Positions 18,358 to 28,666 are shown, counted from the first letter of the stretch. The stretch is DNA of 64,000 nt from Dokdonia pacifica (GCF_900188275.1 NZ_FZNY01000004.1:402263-466262), one strand, 5' to 3'. Notes: generated by a model not told the origin, from the letters alone. A program made the numbers and translations.

Positions 18358-19148
18358 GTGATGTCGTTTTTTGATTCGTATGAGAGGTGCATCTCGGTGC
18401 CATCTCCTTCAGTTGACGAGACTTCAATGGTAGCGCCAATTAGTTTTCCTCTGGACTCTATATTTGAGAGTCCTATTCCATTTTTCGCTTTCGCGAAAGC
18501 CATATCAAACCCAATCCCGTTGTCTTTAGCTTTAATGTCTACACTATTTTGGGTGTAGGTGATACATACATCTAAATGACTTGCCTTTGAGTGCTTAATG
18601 GTATTCGTAAAAAACTCCTGAAATATTCTAAAAATAATAGATCCTATTTTTTTATCAATTGTAATAGGAGTTCCGGTTACATTTAAACTCGTGGTTAGAT
18701 ATTCCATACGAGTAAAACGATCTAATTCCAGTTCTAACGCTTCTACAAGCGTCATGTTTTTAAGCGCTTCTGGATTGATAAGTCTAGATAAAGCACGTAT
18801 TTCTGTAAGTCCTTTTCCTATGGTACTTGCTGCTTCATCCAGTTGCTTTTGATCTCCTCCAGAATTTTGAGTTTGTATTTTAGCTAAGGTTAATAACTGT
18901 CCAATATTATCATGCAACTCCCAACTTATATTTCGTAAGGTCTCTTCTCTAATCTCTATTTGTGACTCTGCAATCTCTCGTTCAAAACGTTTTTGAGAAT
19001 CTTGTTGTTCTATTAAAAGCTCATTTTTTCGCCTGATAAATACAGAAAATAAAACCCCAACTACAATTAATAAAAGTAGCAATATTGTTATAGATACTAG
19101 CGCTAGTATTAGCGTGTTGTCATCTGGGTTACTTAGGTATATGGGCAA
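18354..19148 (-). CDS. HPK7-type sensor histidine kinase (HisKA_3)
   Basis: A 264-aa inner-membrane kinase. It has one TM helix (about 12-35), a short coiled linker (about 40-70), the dimerisation/phospho-acceptor helix WELHDNIGQLL with H79, and an HATPase_c domain (about 160-260: N box FQEFFTNTIKHSKA, G1 DNGIGFD, G2 NGIGLSNI). There is no periplasmic sensor domain, so the signal is probably sensed in the membrane or through a partner. The ATP-lid segment between G1 and G2 contains A217-F-A-K-A221, encoded by the palindrome at 18487-18500. It is coupled to the response regulator by a 4-bp overlap. Confidence 0.95.
   Translation of the reverse strand: MPIYLSNPDDNTLILALVSITILLLLLIVVGVLFSVFIRRKNELLIEQQDSQKRFEREIAESQIEIREETLRNISWELHDNIGQLLTLAKIQTQNSGGDQKQLDEAASTIGKGLTEIRALSRLINPEALKNMTLVEALELELDRFTRMEYLTTSLNVTGTPITIDKKIGSIIFRIFQEFFTNTIKHSKASHLDVCITYTQNSVDIKAKDNGIGFDMAFAKAKNGIGLSNIESRGKLIGATIEVSSTEGDGTEMHLSYESKNDIT
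18487..18500. repeat. GCTTTCGCGAAAGC palindrome, copy 2 (coding, frame AFAKA)
   Basis: A perfect copy within the histidine-kinase gene, falling in the ATP lid between the G1 and G2 boxes, a loop that tolerates sequence change. Confidence 0.85.
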
Positions 19149-19233
19149 AATTTATTTTCGTTTATAATATTATGAGTTCTTAAAATAGTGTTTTTTGACT
19201 TGTGAATTATAGGTTTAACGTGCTTAAATATAG

Positions 19234-19938
19234 TTAATTATGTTGGTGTCTTTTTTCGGACCAGATAAATCCAAAAATAATTATTAAGTTAGAAATGATA
19301 CTTATAATTGAAACAATCATAGGTAATTGGGTGTAAAAAAGTTTCTCATCGATTTCTAAAATATTTAAAGGCTTATAATAGGTTTGTATTGCCAAAATTA
19401 TTGGATATGAAATATTAAATATTAGAAAACCAATATTAATCCATAGTAGTAAGTCTTTTTTTATTTTAGATATTTGACTACTTTTAATTAAATCTATAGA
19501 ATAATACATAATTGCAATTACTGTTATGATTGCTCCAAAAAAGAATGCATAATCTAAGAAGTATACCATAGGATTAATAAATAAAATATTAACAAAATAA
19601 AATAACCATACGCTGTATAGTAATTTGTTCACAATGCTTTGTCTTAAGCCTGTTGGATCGTTAATACTTTTTTTAATTACCCATATAATTACAGAAAATC
19701 TTACAATATCTAGAATATTGTAAAAAATATTATTTGATTGAATAGCATCATATTTTTTACCATAATAATCCCAAAATTCTAATGCGATAATATCATTAAT
19801 AGCAATGTACCAGAATAAAAACAGAAACAAACGCATTTCTGTATGCTTATATTTATAGAAATAGAAAGTAGCGATAAGTGCTGTGATAAAGAGAATACCA
19901 AATTGTGTATTACCTAAAAATTTACCAAAAGACTCCAT
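19234..19938 (-). CDS. Seven-helix membrane protein, function unknown
   Basis: A 234-aa, very hydrophobic protein with about seven predicted transmembrane helices: about 10-28, 36-54, 75-95, 104-125, 130-150, 162-185 and 205-228. Aromatic and Ile-rich segments dominate; polar motifs include FWYIAINDIIALEFWDYYGKKYD in the second loop, quoted here only as a landmark at residues 43-65. I do not recognise a family. It lies 85 bp upstream of the histidine kinase and 44 bp downstream of a lipoprotein gene, all on the same strand, so it could act as a membrane sensor partner for the kinase, but this is positional inference. Confidence 0.65.
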   Translation of the reverse strand: MESFGKFLGNTQFGILFITALIATFYFYKYKHTEMRLFLFLFWYIAINDIIALEFWDYYGKKYDAIQSNNIFYNILDIVRFSVIIWVIKKSINDPTGLRQSIVNKLLYSVWLFYFVNILFINPMVYFLDYAFFFGAIITVIAIMYYSIDLIKSSQISKIKKDLLLWINIGFLIFNISYPIILAIQTYYKPLNILEIDEKLFYTQLPMIVSIISIISNLIIIFGFIWSEKRHQHN

Positions 19939-19982
19939 AAATACTTTCTATTCCTACTAAATGTTTAATTATTTATTTTGAA

Positions 19983-20642
19983 TTAATTATTGCCTTCATC
20001 ATTATAGTCATCATCTTCATGAGGTGGTGGTGGTCTTCTTCCTCCATGATTACCTGCTAAACTAGTGATGTCATCTTGAATGAATACTAAGTTTGCTTTC
20101 CCAGGGGTTTTAATTTTACCTGTTTTAAGATAATAATCTTGTAATACTCCTACAGGAACGGCTGTAGGATTTCCATTCTGATTTTGAATGGCAAAGGCAA
20201 CTTCATTATCACCTTTTTTCATAGTAGGGTTAAAAAATACAGTTTCAGCATTAGGGTGCGGTGAGTTTTTGGTGTCATACTGCCCTAAGTATACACGAAG
20301 TCCCAATATATCGGTGCCCGCTGTTTTGGCTTCTTGTTCTACATAATCCATATATTGTCTTAACTCCTTAAAGTTAAACGTAAGGGAGCGTGTTGCTTGG
20401 TAATTATCTACATCTCCTAATTCTTCTTCAAAACTTTCTATTAATCCAACTCTGTTTGCACCATAGTTTTGGTACAAAGCAATGGCTTCACCGAGTTCAA
20501 TAGCCATATCTGGTCTTTCTACAACTACAACAGTAGGAGGCCCAGTATTGCCATCATCTTCATTATTAGTGTGATCTCCTTTACAATCTACAAGCACGAG
20601 TGCCATCATTGTAATCGGAATCATAAAATTTAAAAGTTTCAT
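19983..20642 (-). CDS. Hypothetical lipoprotein
   Basis: A 219-aa predicted lipoprotein. The signal sequence (MKLLNFMIPITMMALVLVDC) ends in a Cys at residue 20, but the -1 position is Asp, which is atypical for a lipobox. A poly-acidic segment follows, then a globular domain of about 150 aa with ITSLAGNHGGRRPPPPHEDD at the end; the tail is Pro- and Asp/Glu-rich. I do not recognise the family. The palindromic terminator upstream (20711-20737) insulates it from asnS, so it probably starts its own transcript, which may continue into the 7-TM gene 44 bp downstream. Confidence 0.65.
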   Translation of the reverse strand: MKLLNFMIPITMMALVLVDCKGDHTNNEDDGNTGPPTVVVVERPDMAIELGEAIALYQNYGANRVGLIESFEEELGDVDNYQATRSLTFNFKELRQYMDYVEQEAKTAGTDILGLRVYLGQYDTKNSPHPNAETVFFNPTMKKGDNEVAFAIQNQNGNPTAVPVGVLQDYYLKTGKIKTPGKANLVFIQDDITSLAGNHGGRRPPPPHEDDDYNDEGNN

Positions 20643-20710
20643 AATTGTTTTGGTTTAGTGGTTATGAATGTGATTTTTTGTAAGGTACAATGATACGTGT
20701 AGTAATTGCA

Positions 20711-20737
20711 AAAAAAAAGGGGCGAAAGCCCCTTTTT
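20711..20737 (-). terminator. Intrinsic terminator downstream of asnS
   Basis: A G+C-rich stem GGGGC-GAAA-GCCCC (loop is a GNRA tetraloop on the plus strand) flanked by A and T runs on both sides, so it can act in both directions. On the minus strand it follows asnS by about 120 bp and ends in a long T-tract. Confidence 0.9.
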
Positions 20738-20857
20738 GATATTGTATAATGCCTAGAATAAATAACCTTCTCAATCCAAGGATGCAATATTTATTCTTTT
20801 ATAAATAACCTTCGAAACAAGTTTTAGAGAATTAATTCCTTAGCTATCGCCTTGCGA

Positions 20858-22300
20858 TTAAAATTCGGCATGTCCCGGAAATCTTGGATAAGGGATGACA
20901 TCTCGTATGTTTGTCATACCCGTAGCAAAAAGTACTAAGCGCTCAAAACCAAGGCCAAAGCCACTGTGAATACAAGTTCCAAACTTACGCGTGTCTAGAT
21001 ACCACCATAGCTCTTCTTCCGGAATGTCTAAAGCGGCCATTTTTTCTTTAAGCACATCAAGACGTTCTTCTCTTTGTGATCCACCTACAATTTCTCCAAT
21101 ACCAGGGAATAAAATATCCATAGCACGTACCGTTTTTCCATCTTCATTTAAACGCATATAGAATGCTTTGATGTTTGCAGGATAATCAAAAAGAATCACC
21201 GGGCATTCAAAATGCTTTTCTACTAAGTAACGCTCGTGTTCACTTTGTAAATCAGCCCCCCATTCATCTATAAGGTATTTAAACTTCTTTTTCTTGTTAG
21301 GCTTACTGTTACGTAATATTGCGATCGCTTCGGTGTAGCTTACGCGCTTAAAATTGTTATTGATAACAAACTCTAATTTTTCGCGTAATGCCATCGTGGC
21401 ACGCTCTGCTTGCGGTTTTTTCTTATCCTCATCTATAAGACGCTTCTCTAAAAATTCTAAATCGTCTTGGCAGTTATCTAGCACATATTTAATTACATAC
21501 TTGATAAAATCTTCAGCAAGATCCATATTGGCATCTAGATCGTAAAAAGCAACTTCAGGCTCAATCATCCAAAACTCTGCAAGATGGCGTGATGTATTAC
21601 TATTTTCTGCTCTAAATGTAGGGCCAAAAGTATACACCTTTCCTAATCCTAATGCATAGGTTTCTGCTTCTAGCTGCCCAGAAACTGTAAGGTTGGTTTC
21701 TTTACCAAAAAAATCTTGACTGTAATCTATACTACCATCTTCTTTTTTAGGAGGATTATTAAGATCCAATCCTGTTACTTGAAACATTTCTCCAGCACCT
21801 TCAGCATCACTACCAGTAATCATAGGGGTGTGTGCTTGAAAAAAACCATTCTCATTAAAATATTGATGTACAGCAAAAGATAGTTTAGAGCGCATTCTCA
21901 TAATAGCTCCAAACGTATTGGTGCGTACACGCAAGTGTGCTTGCTCACGTAGCTTTTCTAGGGTATGACGCTTAGGCGATAAGATCGTAAGTTTTACATC
22001 TTCTGGATCTGCATCTCCTTCTATTTCTATAGACTTTACCTTGATCTCTACACGCTGTCCAGCTCCTTGACTTTCTTCAAGAACCCCAGTTACAACAATA
22101 GCAGCACCTGTATTCACGCGATTTAAAAGTGCGTCGTCCATATTTTCATAGTCTACGACGCATTGTATGTTTTTGATGGTAGATCCATCGTTAAGTGCAA
22201 TAAATTGATTAGCTCTAAAAGAGCGAACCCATCCTTTTACAGTGAACTCCTGATGTATAGCATCACTAGCTAAAATATCAATTACTGAGATGTAGTTCAT
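20858..22300 (-). CDS. asnS: Asparagine--tRNA ligase
   Basis: A 480-aa class II aminoacyl-tRNA synthetase that charges tRNA-Asn. The N-terminal OB-fold anticodon-binding domain (about 15-105) contains [20 protein letters not shown]. The catalytic domain shows motif 1 around [21 protein letters not shown], motif 2 [21 protein letters not shown] (residues around 220-240) and motif 3 [20 protein letters not shown] near the C-terminus. The insert typical of Bacteroidota AsnRS (about 270-320, charged) is present. Length is as expected for the family. Single gene on its own transcript with a strong terminator. Confidence 0.98.
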   Translation of the reverse strand: MNYISVIDILASDAIHQEFTVKGWVRSFRANQFIALNDGSTIKNIQCVVDYENMDDALLNRVNTGAAIVVTGVLEESQGAGQRVEIKVKSIEIEGDADPEDVKLTILSPKRHTLEKLREQAHLRVRTNTFGAIMRMRSKLSFAVHQYFNENGFFQAHTPMITGSDAEGAGEMFQVTGLDLNNPPKKEDGSIDYSQDFFGKETNLTVSGQLEAETYALGLGKVYTFGPTFRAENSNTSRHLAEFWMIEPEVAFYDLDANMDLAEDFIKYVIKYVLDNCQDDLEFLEKRLIDEDKKKPQAERATMALREKLEFVINNNFKRVSYTEAIAILRNSKPNKKKKFKYLIDEWGADLQSEHERYLVEKHFECPVILFDYPANIKAFYMRLNEDGKTVRAMDILFPGIGEIVGGSQREERLDVLKEKMAALDIPEEELWWYLDTRKFGTCIHSGFGLGFERLVLFATGMTNIRDVIPYPRFPGHAEF

Positions 22301-22627
22301 AGTATTTTAATTTTTAATCCCATACTGGGTTTGATTCCTCTGACTTTTTGAGCCAGAACTTCCTTGATATTCTTTAATTATTTTTCTTTCAAAGAAAGAC
22401 GTAAATTAAAGAAAGGCAAATATAAATGATGTTTTGAAATTGACAGCCTACTTTTAGAGGGTAATTTTACTCAATCATTGAGATTGCAATATGCTGAGAC
22501 CTGTATTAAAACTAAAAATTAGTTTTCTACTAATACATTGTAGGTTTTGCTGGGGATTCTTTTTTTATACGCTTTCGCGAAAGCGTATACAGCAACAGCT
22601 CTATTTTGGGATATACTTTTGAGGTAC
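22301..22627. other. asnS-RND intergenic region with palindrome
   Basis: 327 bp without a gene. Apart from the palindrome at 22566-22589 and AT-rich sequence with CTTTCAAAGAAAG dyad (around 22385-22397), I see nothing notable. Confidence 0.5.
22566..22589. repeat. Extended GCTTTCGCGAAAGC palindrome, copy 3 (intergenic)
   Basis: The 14-bp core (22571-22584) is extended by TATAC/GTATA-type flanks to a 24-bp perfect palindrome, the longest in the window. It lies 39 bp after the RND exporter gene's stop codon. No T-tract follows, so it is not an ordinary terminator. Confidence 0.88.
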
Positions 22628-25054
22628 TTAGTGTGTATGATCTTCCTTAGAAGGATCATTTTCTATTTCTTGCTCTTCATTTAATTCTGTGATAATTTGA
22701 AGAGCAGGTTCTTTTAGTGTATTCTTATTAGCGATATTGTGTTCCAACGAAAGTAATAAGGAAGGGAGCAGTAAAAGGTTTGCTAACATGGCAAATAAAA
22801 GGGTAGCACTCACAAGGCCTCCTAAGGCAACAGTTCCTCCAAAACTACTGATCATAAAAACCGAAAAACCGAAAAACAATACAATCGAGGTGTAAAACAT
22901 ACTTACGCCCGTTTCTCGTAATGATGCATATACAGATTTTTTAATTTTCCATTTGCTAGCACGTAGTTCCTGTCTGTATTTTGCTAAGAAGTGAATGGTG
23001 TCATCTACAGAGATTCCAAAAGCAATACTAAATACAAGTATGGTTGATGGTTTAATTGGAATGCCTATGAATCCCATCATTCCTGCGGTGACTAGTAACG
23101 GTAGTAAATTAGGAATTAGAGATACAAGAATCATTTTAAATGATCGGAACATCCAAGCCATAAAAATAGCAATAAGGAGAATGGCAAGTGATAAACTTAT
23201 CACCAAATTGTTTACTAAATAATTAGTTCCTTTTTGAAATACTAGTGCTTTTCCTGTCAGGGTAACTTCGTAGCGATCTTCAGGGAATAATGTTTTTATT
23301 TTTGCCCTTAGATTTTCTTCGGCACGTTCCATTTTATCCGTTCCAATGTCTTTCATAAAAGTGGTAATACGTGCATATTGACCTGTGCTGTCTACATATG
23401 CACCCATTAGATTGGTTTGTTCCGAAAAGCTACTGGTGTATGGTAAAATAAAATTTCGCTCGTTACTACTTGGTAATTGGTAATATTTTGGAGCGCCGTT
23501 ATAAAAAGCTTGCTTGGTATATTTTACTAAGTTAACAATAGATACTGGTTTGGATAATTCTGGTTGTTCTTCTATCACTTGGCTTAACTCATCCATACGT
23601 CTTAAAGTGGCGAGTTTTAGCACCCCTTTTTTACGCTTAGTGTCTATTAATATTTCTAATGGCATAATGCCATCAAACTCTTCTTCAAAAAACTTGATGT
23701 CTTTAAAGAAGGCGGTTTTCTTAGGCATGTCTTCTATGAGACTTCCAGATATACGTATCTGGTTAATCCCAATCATACTTGCGGTTAATAGGATGATACT
23801 TACAACATAAATTGCAATACGATGATTTCTTACCATGCGCTCCATCCAATTAACAAAACCTTCGATCCAGTTTTTTCCTAAATGCTTTAAATGCTTCTCT
23901 TTTGGAGGTGGCATATAGCTATATATGATAGGGATGATAAGTAATGATAAAAGAAAAATCCCTACAATATTAATACTGGCTACAACGCCAAATTCTTTAA
24001 GTAAAGAACTCTCGGTAAGGATGAATGTAGCAAATCCTGACGCGGTTGTGATATTTGTCATCAATGTCGCGTTTCCTACTTTCGTAATCACACGTTGGAG
24101 TGCTTTTACTTTGTTACCATGCATTTTATACTCATGCTGGTATTTGTTAATTAAAAAGATGCAATTGGGAATTCCAATTACAATAATAAGTGGCGGTATA
24201 AGTGCGGTAAGTACTGTAATTTCATATCTAAGGAGCCCTAAAAAACCAAAAGCCCACATTACTCCTATAATTACAGTAATCATAGATATGAAGGTGGCTC
24301 TATAGGATCTAAAGAAGAAAAAGAATATTAAGGATGTGACTAATAAAGCAGCTCCTACAAATAGTCCTATTTCATCTATAATATTTTGAGAGTTGAGGGT
24401 GCGTATGTATGGCATCCCACTGGTACGGACTTTAATACCAGATGTTGCTTCAAAATTTGAGATAAGGGGTATAAGATCATTAACGATAAAATCTCTTCTT
24501 GCAGGCGTATTTACAATACTTTTATCTAAATAAATAGCAGATCGAACGGTACCAGTTTCTTTATTATAAATTAAATTTTCATAAAAAGGAAGATCATTAA
24601 AAAGTTGTTTTCTATAATCTGAAGCTTGTTTTTTAGTGGTGACACTGTCTGGTATAAATGATTTTAAATCAAACCTAGCAGGGTTTTCTTGTTTATCAAG
24701 TAGTTTAAGATCTTTAAGAGATATAGATAGTGTAACCTCGGCATATTGATCTATTTTTTCAGAGAGACTATTCCAAGCATTTAATACTTGTGGAGTAAAT
24801 AGGCTGTCATTTTTAATGCCAATTACAATGAGGTTTCCTTCTTCGCCAAATTTATCTAAGAAGGTGTTGTATTCTAAATTTACTTCATGATCGTCAGGAA
24901 GTAGGTTTGCTTCGGTGTAGGTAAATCGCATGTGAGTCCACTGTTTTCCTAAGAAAACAGTAGTAGCTATAACAAGAATGAGGATTAGGAGTTTATTGCG
25001 TAATATAATACTGGCAACATTTTCCCAAAATCCTGAACTTAAAAACTTGGCCAT
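22628..25054 (-). CDS. MMPL/RND superfamily transporter
   Basis: An 808-aa inner-membrane exporter with two pseudo-repeats, each a TM helix, a large periplasmic loop (about 45-225 and 440-630) and a five-helix bundle. The sterol-sensing-like segments LTALIPPLIIVIGIPNCIFLIN and FSIAFGISVDDTIHFLAKYR (the Asp pair in helix 10 expected for proton coupling) are clear. The C-terminus is a short acidic cytoplasmic tail. MMPL/HAE3-type RND proteins export lipids, hopanoids or other hydrophobic compounds; the substrate here is unknown. No membrane-fusion or outer-membrane partner is adjacent. It precedes, on the minus strand, nothing in operon; the DUF5686 gene ends 65 bp upstream and could be co-transcribed with it. 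Confidence 0.9.
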   Translation of the reverse strand: MAKFLSSGFWENVASIILRNKLLILILVIATTVFLGKQWTHMRFTYTEANLLPDDHEVNLEYNTFLDKFGEEGNLIVIGIKNDSLFTPQVLNAWNSLSEKIDQYAEVTLSISLKDLKLLDKQENPARFDLKSFIPDSVTTKKQASDYRKQLFNDLPFYENLIYNKETGTVRSAIYLDKSIVNTPARRDFIVNDLIPLISNFEATSGIKVRTSGMPYIRTLNSQNIIDEIGLFVGAALLVTSLIFFFFFRSYRATFISMITVIIGVMWAFGFLGLLRYEITVLTALIPPLIIVIGIPNCIFLINKYQHEYKMHGNKVKALQRVITKVGNATLMTNITTASGFATFILTESSLLKEFGVVASINIVGIFLLSLLIIPIIYSYMPPPKEKHLKHLGKNWIEGFVNWMERMVRNHRIAIYVVSIILLTASMIGINQIRISGSLIEDMPKKTAFFKDIKFFEEEFDGIMPLEILIDTKRKKGVLKLATLRRMDELSQVIEEQPELSKPVSIVNLVKYTKQAFYNGAPKYYQLPSSNERNFILPYTSSFSEQTNLMGAYVDSTGQYARITTFMKDIGTDKMERAEENLRAKIKTLFPEDRYEVTLTGKALVFQKGTNYLVNNLVISLSLAILLIAIFMAWMFRSFKMILVSLIPNLLPLLVTAGMMGFIGIPIKPSTILVFSIAFGISVDDTIHFLAKYRQELRASKWKIKKSVYASLRETGVSMFYTSIVLFFGFSVFMISSFGGTVALGGLVSATLLFAMLANLLLLPSLLLSLEHNIANKNTLKEPALQIITELNEEQEIENDPSKEDHTH

Positions 25055-25119
25055 TACCTCTGGTTACAGTCACAAAGGTATTCTTTTATTAAAGAAAATC
25101 CGAGAAGGATGTTACTTTT

Positions 25120-27237
25120 CTAAAGTTGTAAATTAAAAGTAAATTTAAAAGCAATATTATCTTCAAAATTGGGTAAATGATATGCGCCATATCTATAGGT
25201 AAGACTGGTTCCAAAACCAAAGATTAACTTGTTGATTTCGAAGCCTGATTCGGTATATCCTTCTCTTAAAGAACCAAACTGAATATCTAAATGATCTTCG
25301 GGATTGCTAATATCTCCTATGGCAAATCGAGTGATAAAAACCATTTCAGGTTTGAAGTTTTTGCTTATGTTAAAAGGAGCGAGTCTGTGCTTAAGTTGTG
25401 CGGTAAGTAATCTGTCTGAGAAAAACTCACTAAAAAACATTGTTTCAAAACTATTAACGCCTGCTACTGAGAAACGTTGAAGTATGGTTTCTTTTGTAGG
25501 TGCATTAGGATATGCTTGAAATAAATGGGTGATAGGGAGGTCACCAAATCCTACATTTCCTTCTACTAGCAATTCTGTAGCAGACTTATTAAGTCTATCG
25601 AGTCTATAAAAAACTTTAGCCCCTATTTTAGTAAAATTGAAGTCTCCTTCTAAGCCGTCTATACTTTGTGAGATTTGAGCTGTTACTTTAGGGTAGCCAT
25701 CGTATACTTCATTAATGCCAGATTCTGTTTTCATAAACTTACTTCCAGGGCTCCATCGTACGCCAGCAGTGAGTTCTGTGATATTATAATTGCTTATTTC
25801 TTCTCCGTCATTGATATAGCGATATGGAGTTGTTTGTTCTATACGTCTATGGGCAACTTGAAATTCGGAGAGTAGTTTTGGTGCAATTCGATATTCAAGA
25901 TTTGTTCTTGTGGTGCGGTGTTTGTAAAATAAATTAATATTTACGAGCCGTGGTTCAAATAAAGAATACACACGTCTGTCTGTCAGGTACGCATAGTTTC
26001 CTACTTCTTCCAGATCACTATTATAAGTCAAGCTAAGCCATGCATCTTTTTTTGAATCAAGCAGGATGCCACCTCCTGCACCGTATTTAATTTCCTTGTC
26101 TTTAAAGCCATAAGCACCGTATCCTTCTATACGAAATCGTTTAGAAAAACTTTCATTAGTAACACCTCCTAAGCCAAGACGTAAGCCTTCAAAATTGTTG
26201 AATTTTACTGGGTAGGTGAGATCGAAATCAAAAAAGTTGACGCTGTAATATCCGACACTAAAATTATTAATAGTTCCTAAACGACGTTCAATATTTTCTG
26301 CATTTATAATTCTTTCTATTTCGGAGAAGCTTCGTTTGTCTTTATTAGTCAAATCTTCTGAGCGATAGTTTTGCCAGAAACTTTGTGGTTTTTCTGTGGC
26401 GTCTGGCTCTATAGTAATGGCATAGGGTTGTATCTCTATTTCTTTCGCTTTAAGCGAAAAATCACTATTACTGGTTGTAGAAACGAGGTACTTTTTAGTA
26501 ATCATTTCTTCCAGATTTTCTTCCTGTAATGTGCCTATTGAAATTCGTCCACCAAAAAAAGAAAGACGTCTGTCACTATCTCCTTTATCAATAAAAAGTG
26601 CTCGGTTTTTGGGGAGGTATAAATTTGCTTCTTTATTGAAAATATAGGATTGGCTTAGTTTGATTTTTATAGCATCATCAAGACTTACTTGTACGTTTTT
26701 TAGGGCGAGTTTTTCTTTATCTAATACCATAACCCCAGACAGTCCTGGAATTGCTTTTGGTCTTTTAGGGGTAAAAGAAATATGTATTTCATCATTAGAA
26801 TCTGACGGAACAATGTTGTATGTATAATTTCTTAAACCTCTACGAGATAAAATACCTGCATATCGGGTGTTGAAAATCACAAAATCTTCATCATAGAAAG
26901 AGCGAGATTGTAAATTTACGGCAAGTACTTCATAACGTGTTTTTTCAAAACCAGCCAATTGAAAACCTATAATATCTTCTATAAACCCTTGTGATGTGGT
27001 GTATGTAGTATTACTTACTTTTTCAGATAAATAGCTATGGGTACTTGTGCTAAGGCTATCGGTTATGATTGTCTTTTCATAACTAGTATATGCATAATTA
27101 GATAAAACCGCGCGTGGATCATTAGTGTCTCTTAAAGAGATGGCCTTTTGTATAAGCTCTTCTGCAGTTTTGCCTGATTCAGTTTGTGCAAAAGTAGAGA
27201 TCTGTATACATAATAAAACAGCAAGTATTTTATACAT
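25120..27237 (-). CDS. DUF5686 family outer-membrane protein
   Basis: A 705-aa predicted outer-membrane protein. The signal peptide is residues 1-17 (ends TFAQ). The next 300 residues match the DUF5686 pattern: YTSYEKTIITDSLS, LAGFEKTRYEVLAVNLQSRS, FTPKRPKAIPGLSGVM and LSQSYIFNKEANLYLPK. The C-terminal half is a beta-barrel ending NIAFKFTFNLQL. Unlike many relatives it lacks an obvious N-terminal carboxypeptidase-regulatory domain. The family is widespread in Bacteroidota with no established biochemical function. It is followed by the RND exporter 65 bp downstream, so a role in envelope transport is possible but unproven. The sequence TTTCGCTTTAAGCGAAA around 26443-26459 is a related but different palindrome within it. 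Confidence 0.85.
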   Translation of the reverse strand: MYKILAVLLCIQISTFAQTESGKTAEELIQKAISLRDTNDPRAVLSNYAYTSYEKTIITDSLSTSTHSYLSEKVSNTTYTTSQGFIEDIIGFQLAGFEKTRYEVLAVNLQSRSFYDEDFVIFNTRYAGILSRRGLRNYTYNIVPSDSNDEIHISFTPKRPKAIPGLSGVMVLDKEKLALKNVQVSLDDAIKIKLSQSYIFNKEANLYLPKNRALFIDKGDSDRRLSFFGGRISIGTLQEENLEEMITKKYLVSTTSNSDFSLKAKEIEIQPYAITIEPDATEKPQSFWQNYRSEDLTNKDKRSFSEIERIINAENIERRLGTINNFSVGYYSVNFFDFDLTYPVKFNNFEGLRLGLGGVTNESFSKRFRIEGYGAYGFKDKEIKYGAGGGILLDSKKDAWLSLTYNSDLEEVGNYAYLTDRRVYSLFEPRLVNINLFYKHRTTRTNLEYRIAPKLLSEFQVAHRRIEQTTPYRYINDGEEISNYNITELTAGVRWSPGSKFMKTESGINEVYDGYPKVTAQISQSIDGLEGDFNFTKIGAKVFYRLDRLNKSATELLVEGNVGFGDLPITHLFQAYPNAPTKETILQRFSVAGVNSFETMFFSEFFSDRLLTAQLKHRLAPFNISKNFKPEMVFITRFAIGDISNPEDHLDIQFGSLREGYTESGFEINKLIFGFGTSLTYRYGAYHLPNFEDNIAFKFTFNLQL

Positions 27238-27267
27238 AGAAAGTTTGAAGTATATTCAAATGTATTA

Positions 27268-27296
27268 AAAAAGCGACCGCTAGCGGTCGCTTTTTG
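27268..27296 (-). terminator. Intrinsic terminator after frr
   Basis: AAGCGACCGC/GCGGTCGCTT is a perfect stem with virtually no loop (centre TA), flanked by A and T runs. On the minus strand it follows the frr stop by about 27 bp. Confidence 0.92.
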
Positions 27297-27322
27297 TATT
27301 TGTTTAACGATCGTTTCGTTAA

Positions 27323-27880
27323 TTAAACGGTCATTATTTCTTTTTCTTTTGCTGCTAGCGTAGTATCTACATTTTTGATGTATGTATCTGTAAGATTTTG
27401 AACGTCTATTTCTGCATTTTTGACAAGATCTTCAGAAATATCATCTAGCTTTTTAATATCATTGTTAGCACTTTTTCTATCATTACGTACTCCTATTCTA
27501 GCATCTTCGGCTTCAGAACGAGCTTGCTTTACAAGTTCTTTACGTCTTTCTTCAGTAAGTGGCGGTACATTGATTATAATGCTTTCCCCATTATTCATTG
27601 GGTTAAATCCTAAATTAGAATTAATAATAGCACGCTCTATATCTGCGATGATTGATTTTTCCCAAGGTTGTATAGATATCGTACGTCCGTCTGGGGTATT
27701 TACATTTGCTACTTGGGATAGAGGTGTTTGACTACCGTAATAATCTACCATAACACTTTGAAGCATTGCAGGACTTGCTTTTCCGGCACGGATTGTAAGT
27801 AATCTCTTTTTAAGGTGCGAAATAGCACCTTCCATTGCCTCTTTAGTGCTATCTAATATAAATTGAATCTCTTCATTCAT
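27323..27880 (-). CDS. frr: Ribosome recycling factor
   Basis: A 185-aa cytoplasmic factor that, with EF-G, splits the post-termination ribosome. The three-helix bundle/beta domain sequence is typical: TIRAGKASPAMLQSVMVDYYG, TISIQPWEKSIIADIERAI, IIINVPPLTEERRKELVKQAR and the C-terminal KEKEIMTV. Length is exactly that of the family (about 185). It lies 52 bp downstream of pyrH on the same strand, the arrangement found in most bacteria, and is followed by a strong terminator, so pyrH-frr is a two-gene unit. Confidence 0.98.
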   Translation of the reverse strand: MNEEIQFILDSTKEAMEGAISHLKKRLLTIRAGKASPAMLQSVMVDYYGSQTPLSQVANVNTPDGRTISIQPWEKSIIADIERAIINSNLGFNPMNNGESIIINVPPLTEERRKELVKQARSEAEDARIGVRNDRKSANNDIKKLDDISEDLVKNAEIDVQNLTDTYIKNVDTTLAAKEKEIMTV

Positions 27881-27932
27881 AATAAAACATGTTTTAAACG
27901 CAATTTAACAAAAACTACGCCATATACTAATT

Positions 27933-28640
27933 TTATAGGTTTACTGTGGTTCCTATTTGTTCTCCTGTAACTACTTTTAATAAGTTGCCAGGCTTATTCA
28001 TATCAAAAACAATAATAGGAAGTTCATTTTCTTGACTTAGCGTAAAAGCAGTGGTGTCCATTACTTTTAAGCCTTTACGTAACACATCGTCAAAAGAAAT
28101 ATGATCATATTTGACAGCGTCACTATCTTTTTCTGGATCTGCTGTGTAAATACCATCTACACGAGTCCCTTTAAGAATAACATCTGCTTCTATTTCTATA
28201 GCGCGTAATACAGCAGCAGAATCTGTTGTGAAATAGGGGTTACCTGTACCACCACCAAAAATGACAACACGTCCTTTTTCTAAATGACGCATTGCTTTCC
28301 TTCTGATAAAAGGCTCTGCAACTTCATTGATTTTGATAGCTGTTTGAAGTCGTGTAGGGATATCTGCATCTTCTAATGCATCTTGTAATGCAAGTCCGTT
28401 TATTACAGTAGCAAGCATTCCCATGTGATCACTTTGTACACGATCCATCCCTTTGCTTGCTCCAGCAACTCCTCTAAAAATATTCCCGCCACCTATTACA
28501 ATAGCAACTTGAACTCCAGTATCAATTACTTTTTTGATGTCTGTTGCATATTCAGATAAACGTTTAGGGTCTATACCGTATTGACGATCACCCATTAAAG
28601 ACTCGCCAGATAATTTAAGTAAAATTCTTTTGTATGTCAT
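27933..28640 (-). CDS. pyrH: UMP kinase
   Basis: 235 aa from ATG 28640. It phosphorylates UMP to UDP in pyrimidine synthesis. Amino-acid-kinase signatures are present: [12 protein letters not shown] at the N-terminus, [30 protein letters not shown] and a C-terminal [12 protein letters not shown] longer frame begins at TTG 28661, but a -7 promoter box (28659-28666) overlaps that codon and homologs begin at [10 protein letters not shown], so ATG 28640 is chosen. It is followed by frr, 52 bp downstream. Confidence 0.97.
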   Translation of the reverse strand: MTYKRILLKLSGESLMGDRQYGIDPKRLSEYATDIKKVIDTGVQVAIVIGGGNIFRGVAGASKGMDRVQSDHMGMLATVINGLALQDALEDADIPTRLQTAIKINEVAEPFIRRKAMRHLEKGRVVIFGGGTGNPYFTTDSAAVLRAIEIEADVILKGTRVDGIYTADPEKDSDAVKYDHISFDDVLRKGLKVMDTTAFTLSQENELPIIVFDMNKPGNLLKVVTGEQIGTTVNL

Positions 28641-28658
28641 AGATTGAAAAAGATTATG

Positions 28659-28666
28659 CAAATATA
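28659..28666 (-). promoter_or_regulatory. -7 promoter box TATATTTG of pyrH-frr
   Basis: A perfect TAnnTTTG on the minus strand, 18 bp before the pyrH ATG. It overlaps the upstream TTG codon and thereby decides the start. No TTG -33 element at standard spacing was found. Confidence 0.65.

Noticed and set aside
22566-22589. Palindrome as an intrinsic terminator
   Set aside because: No consistent T-tract follows the copies, and many lie inside coding sequence.
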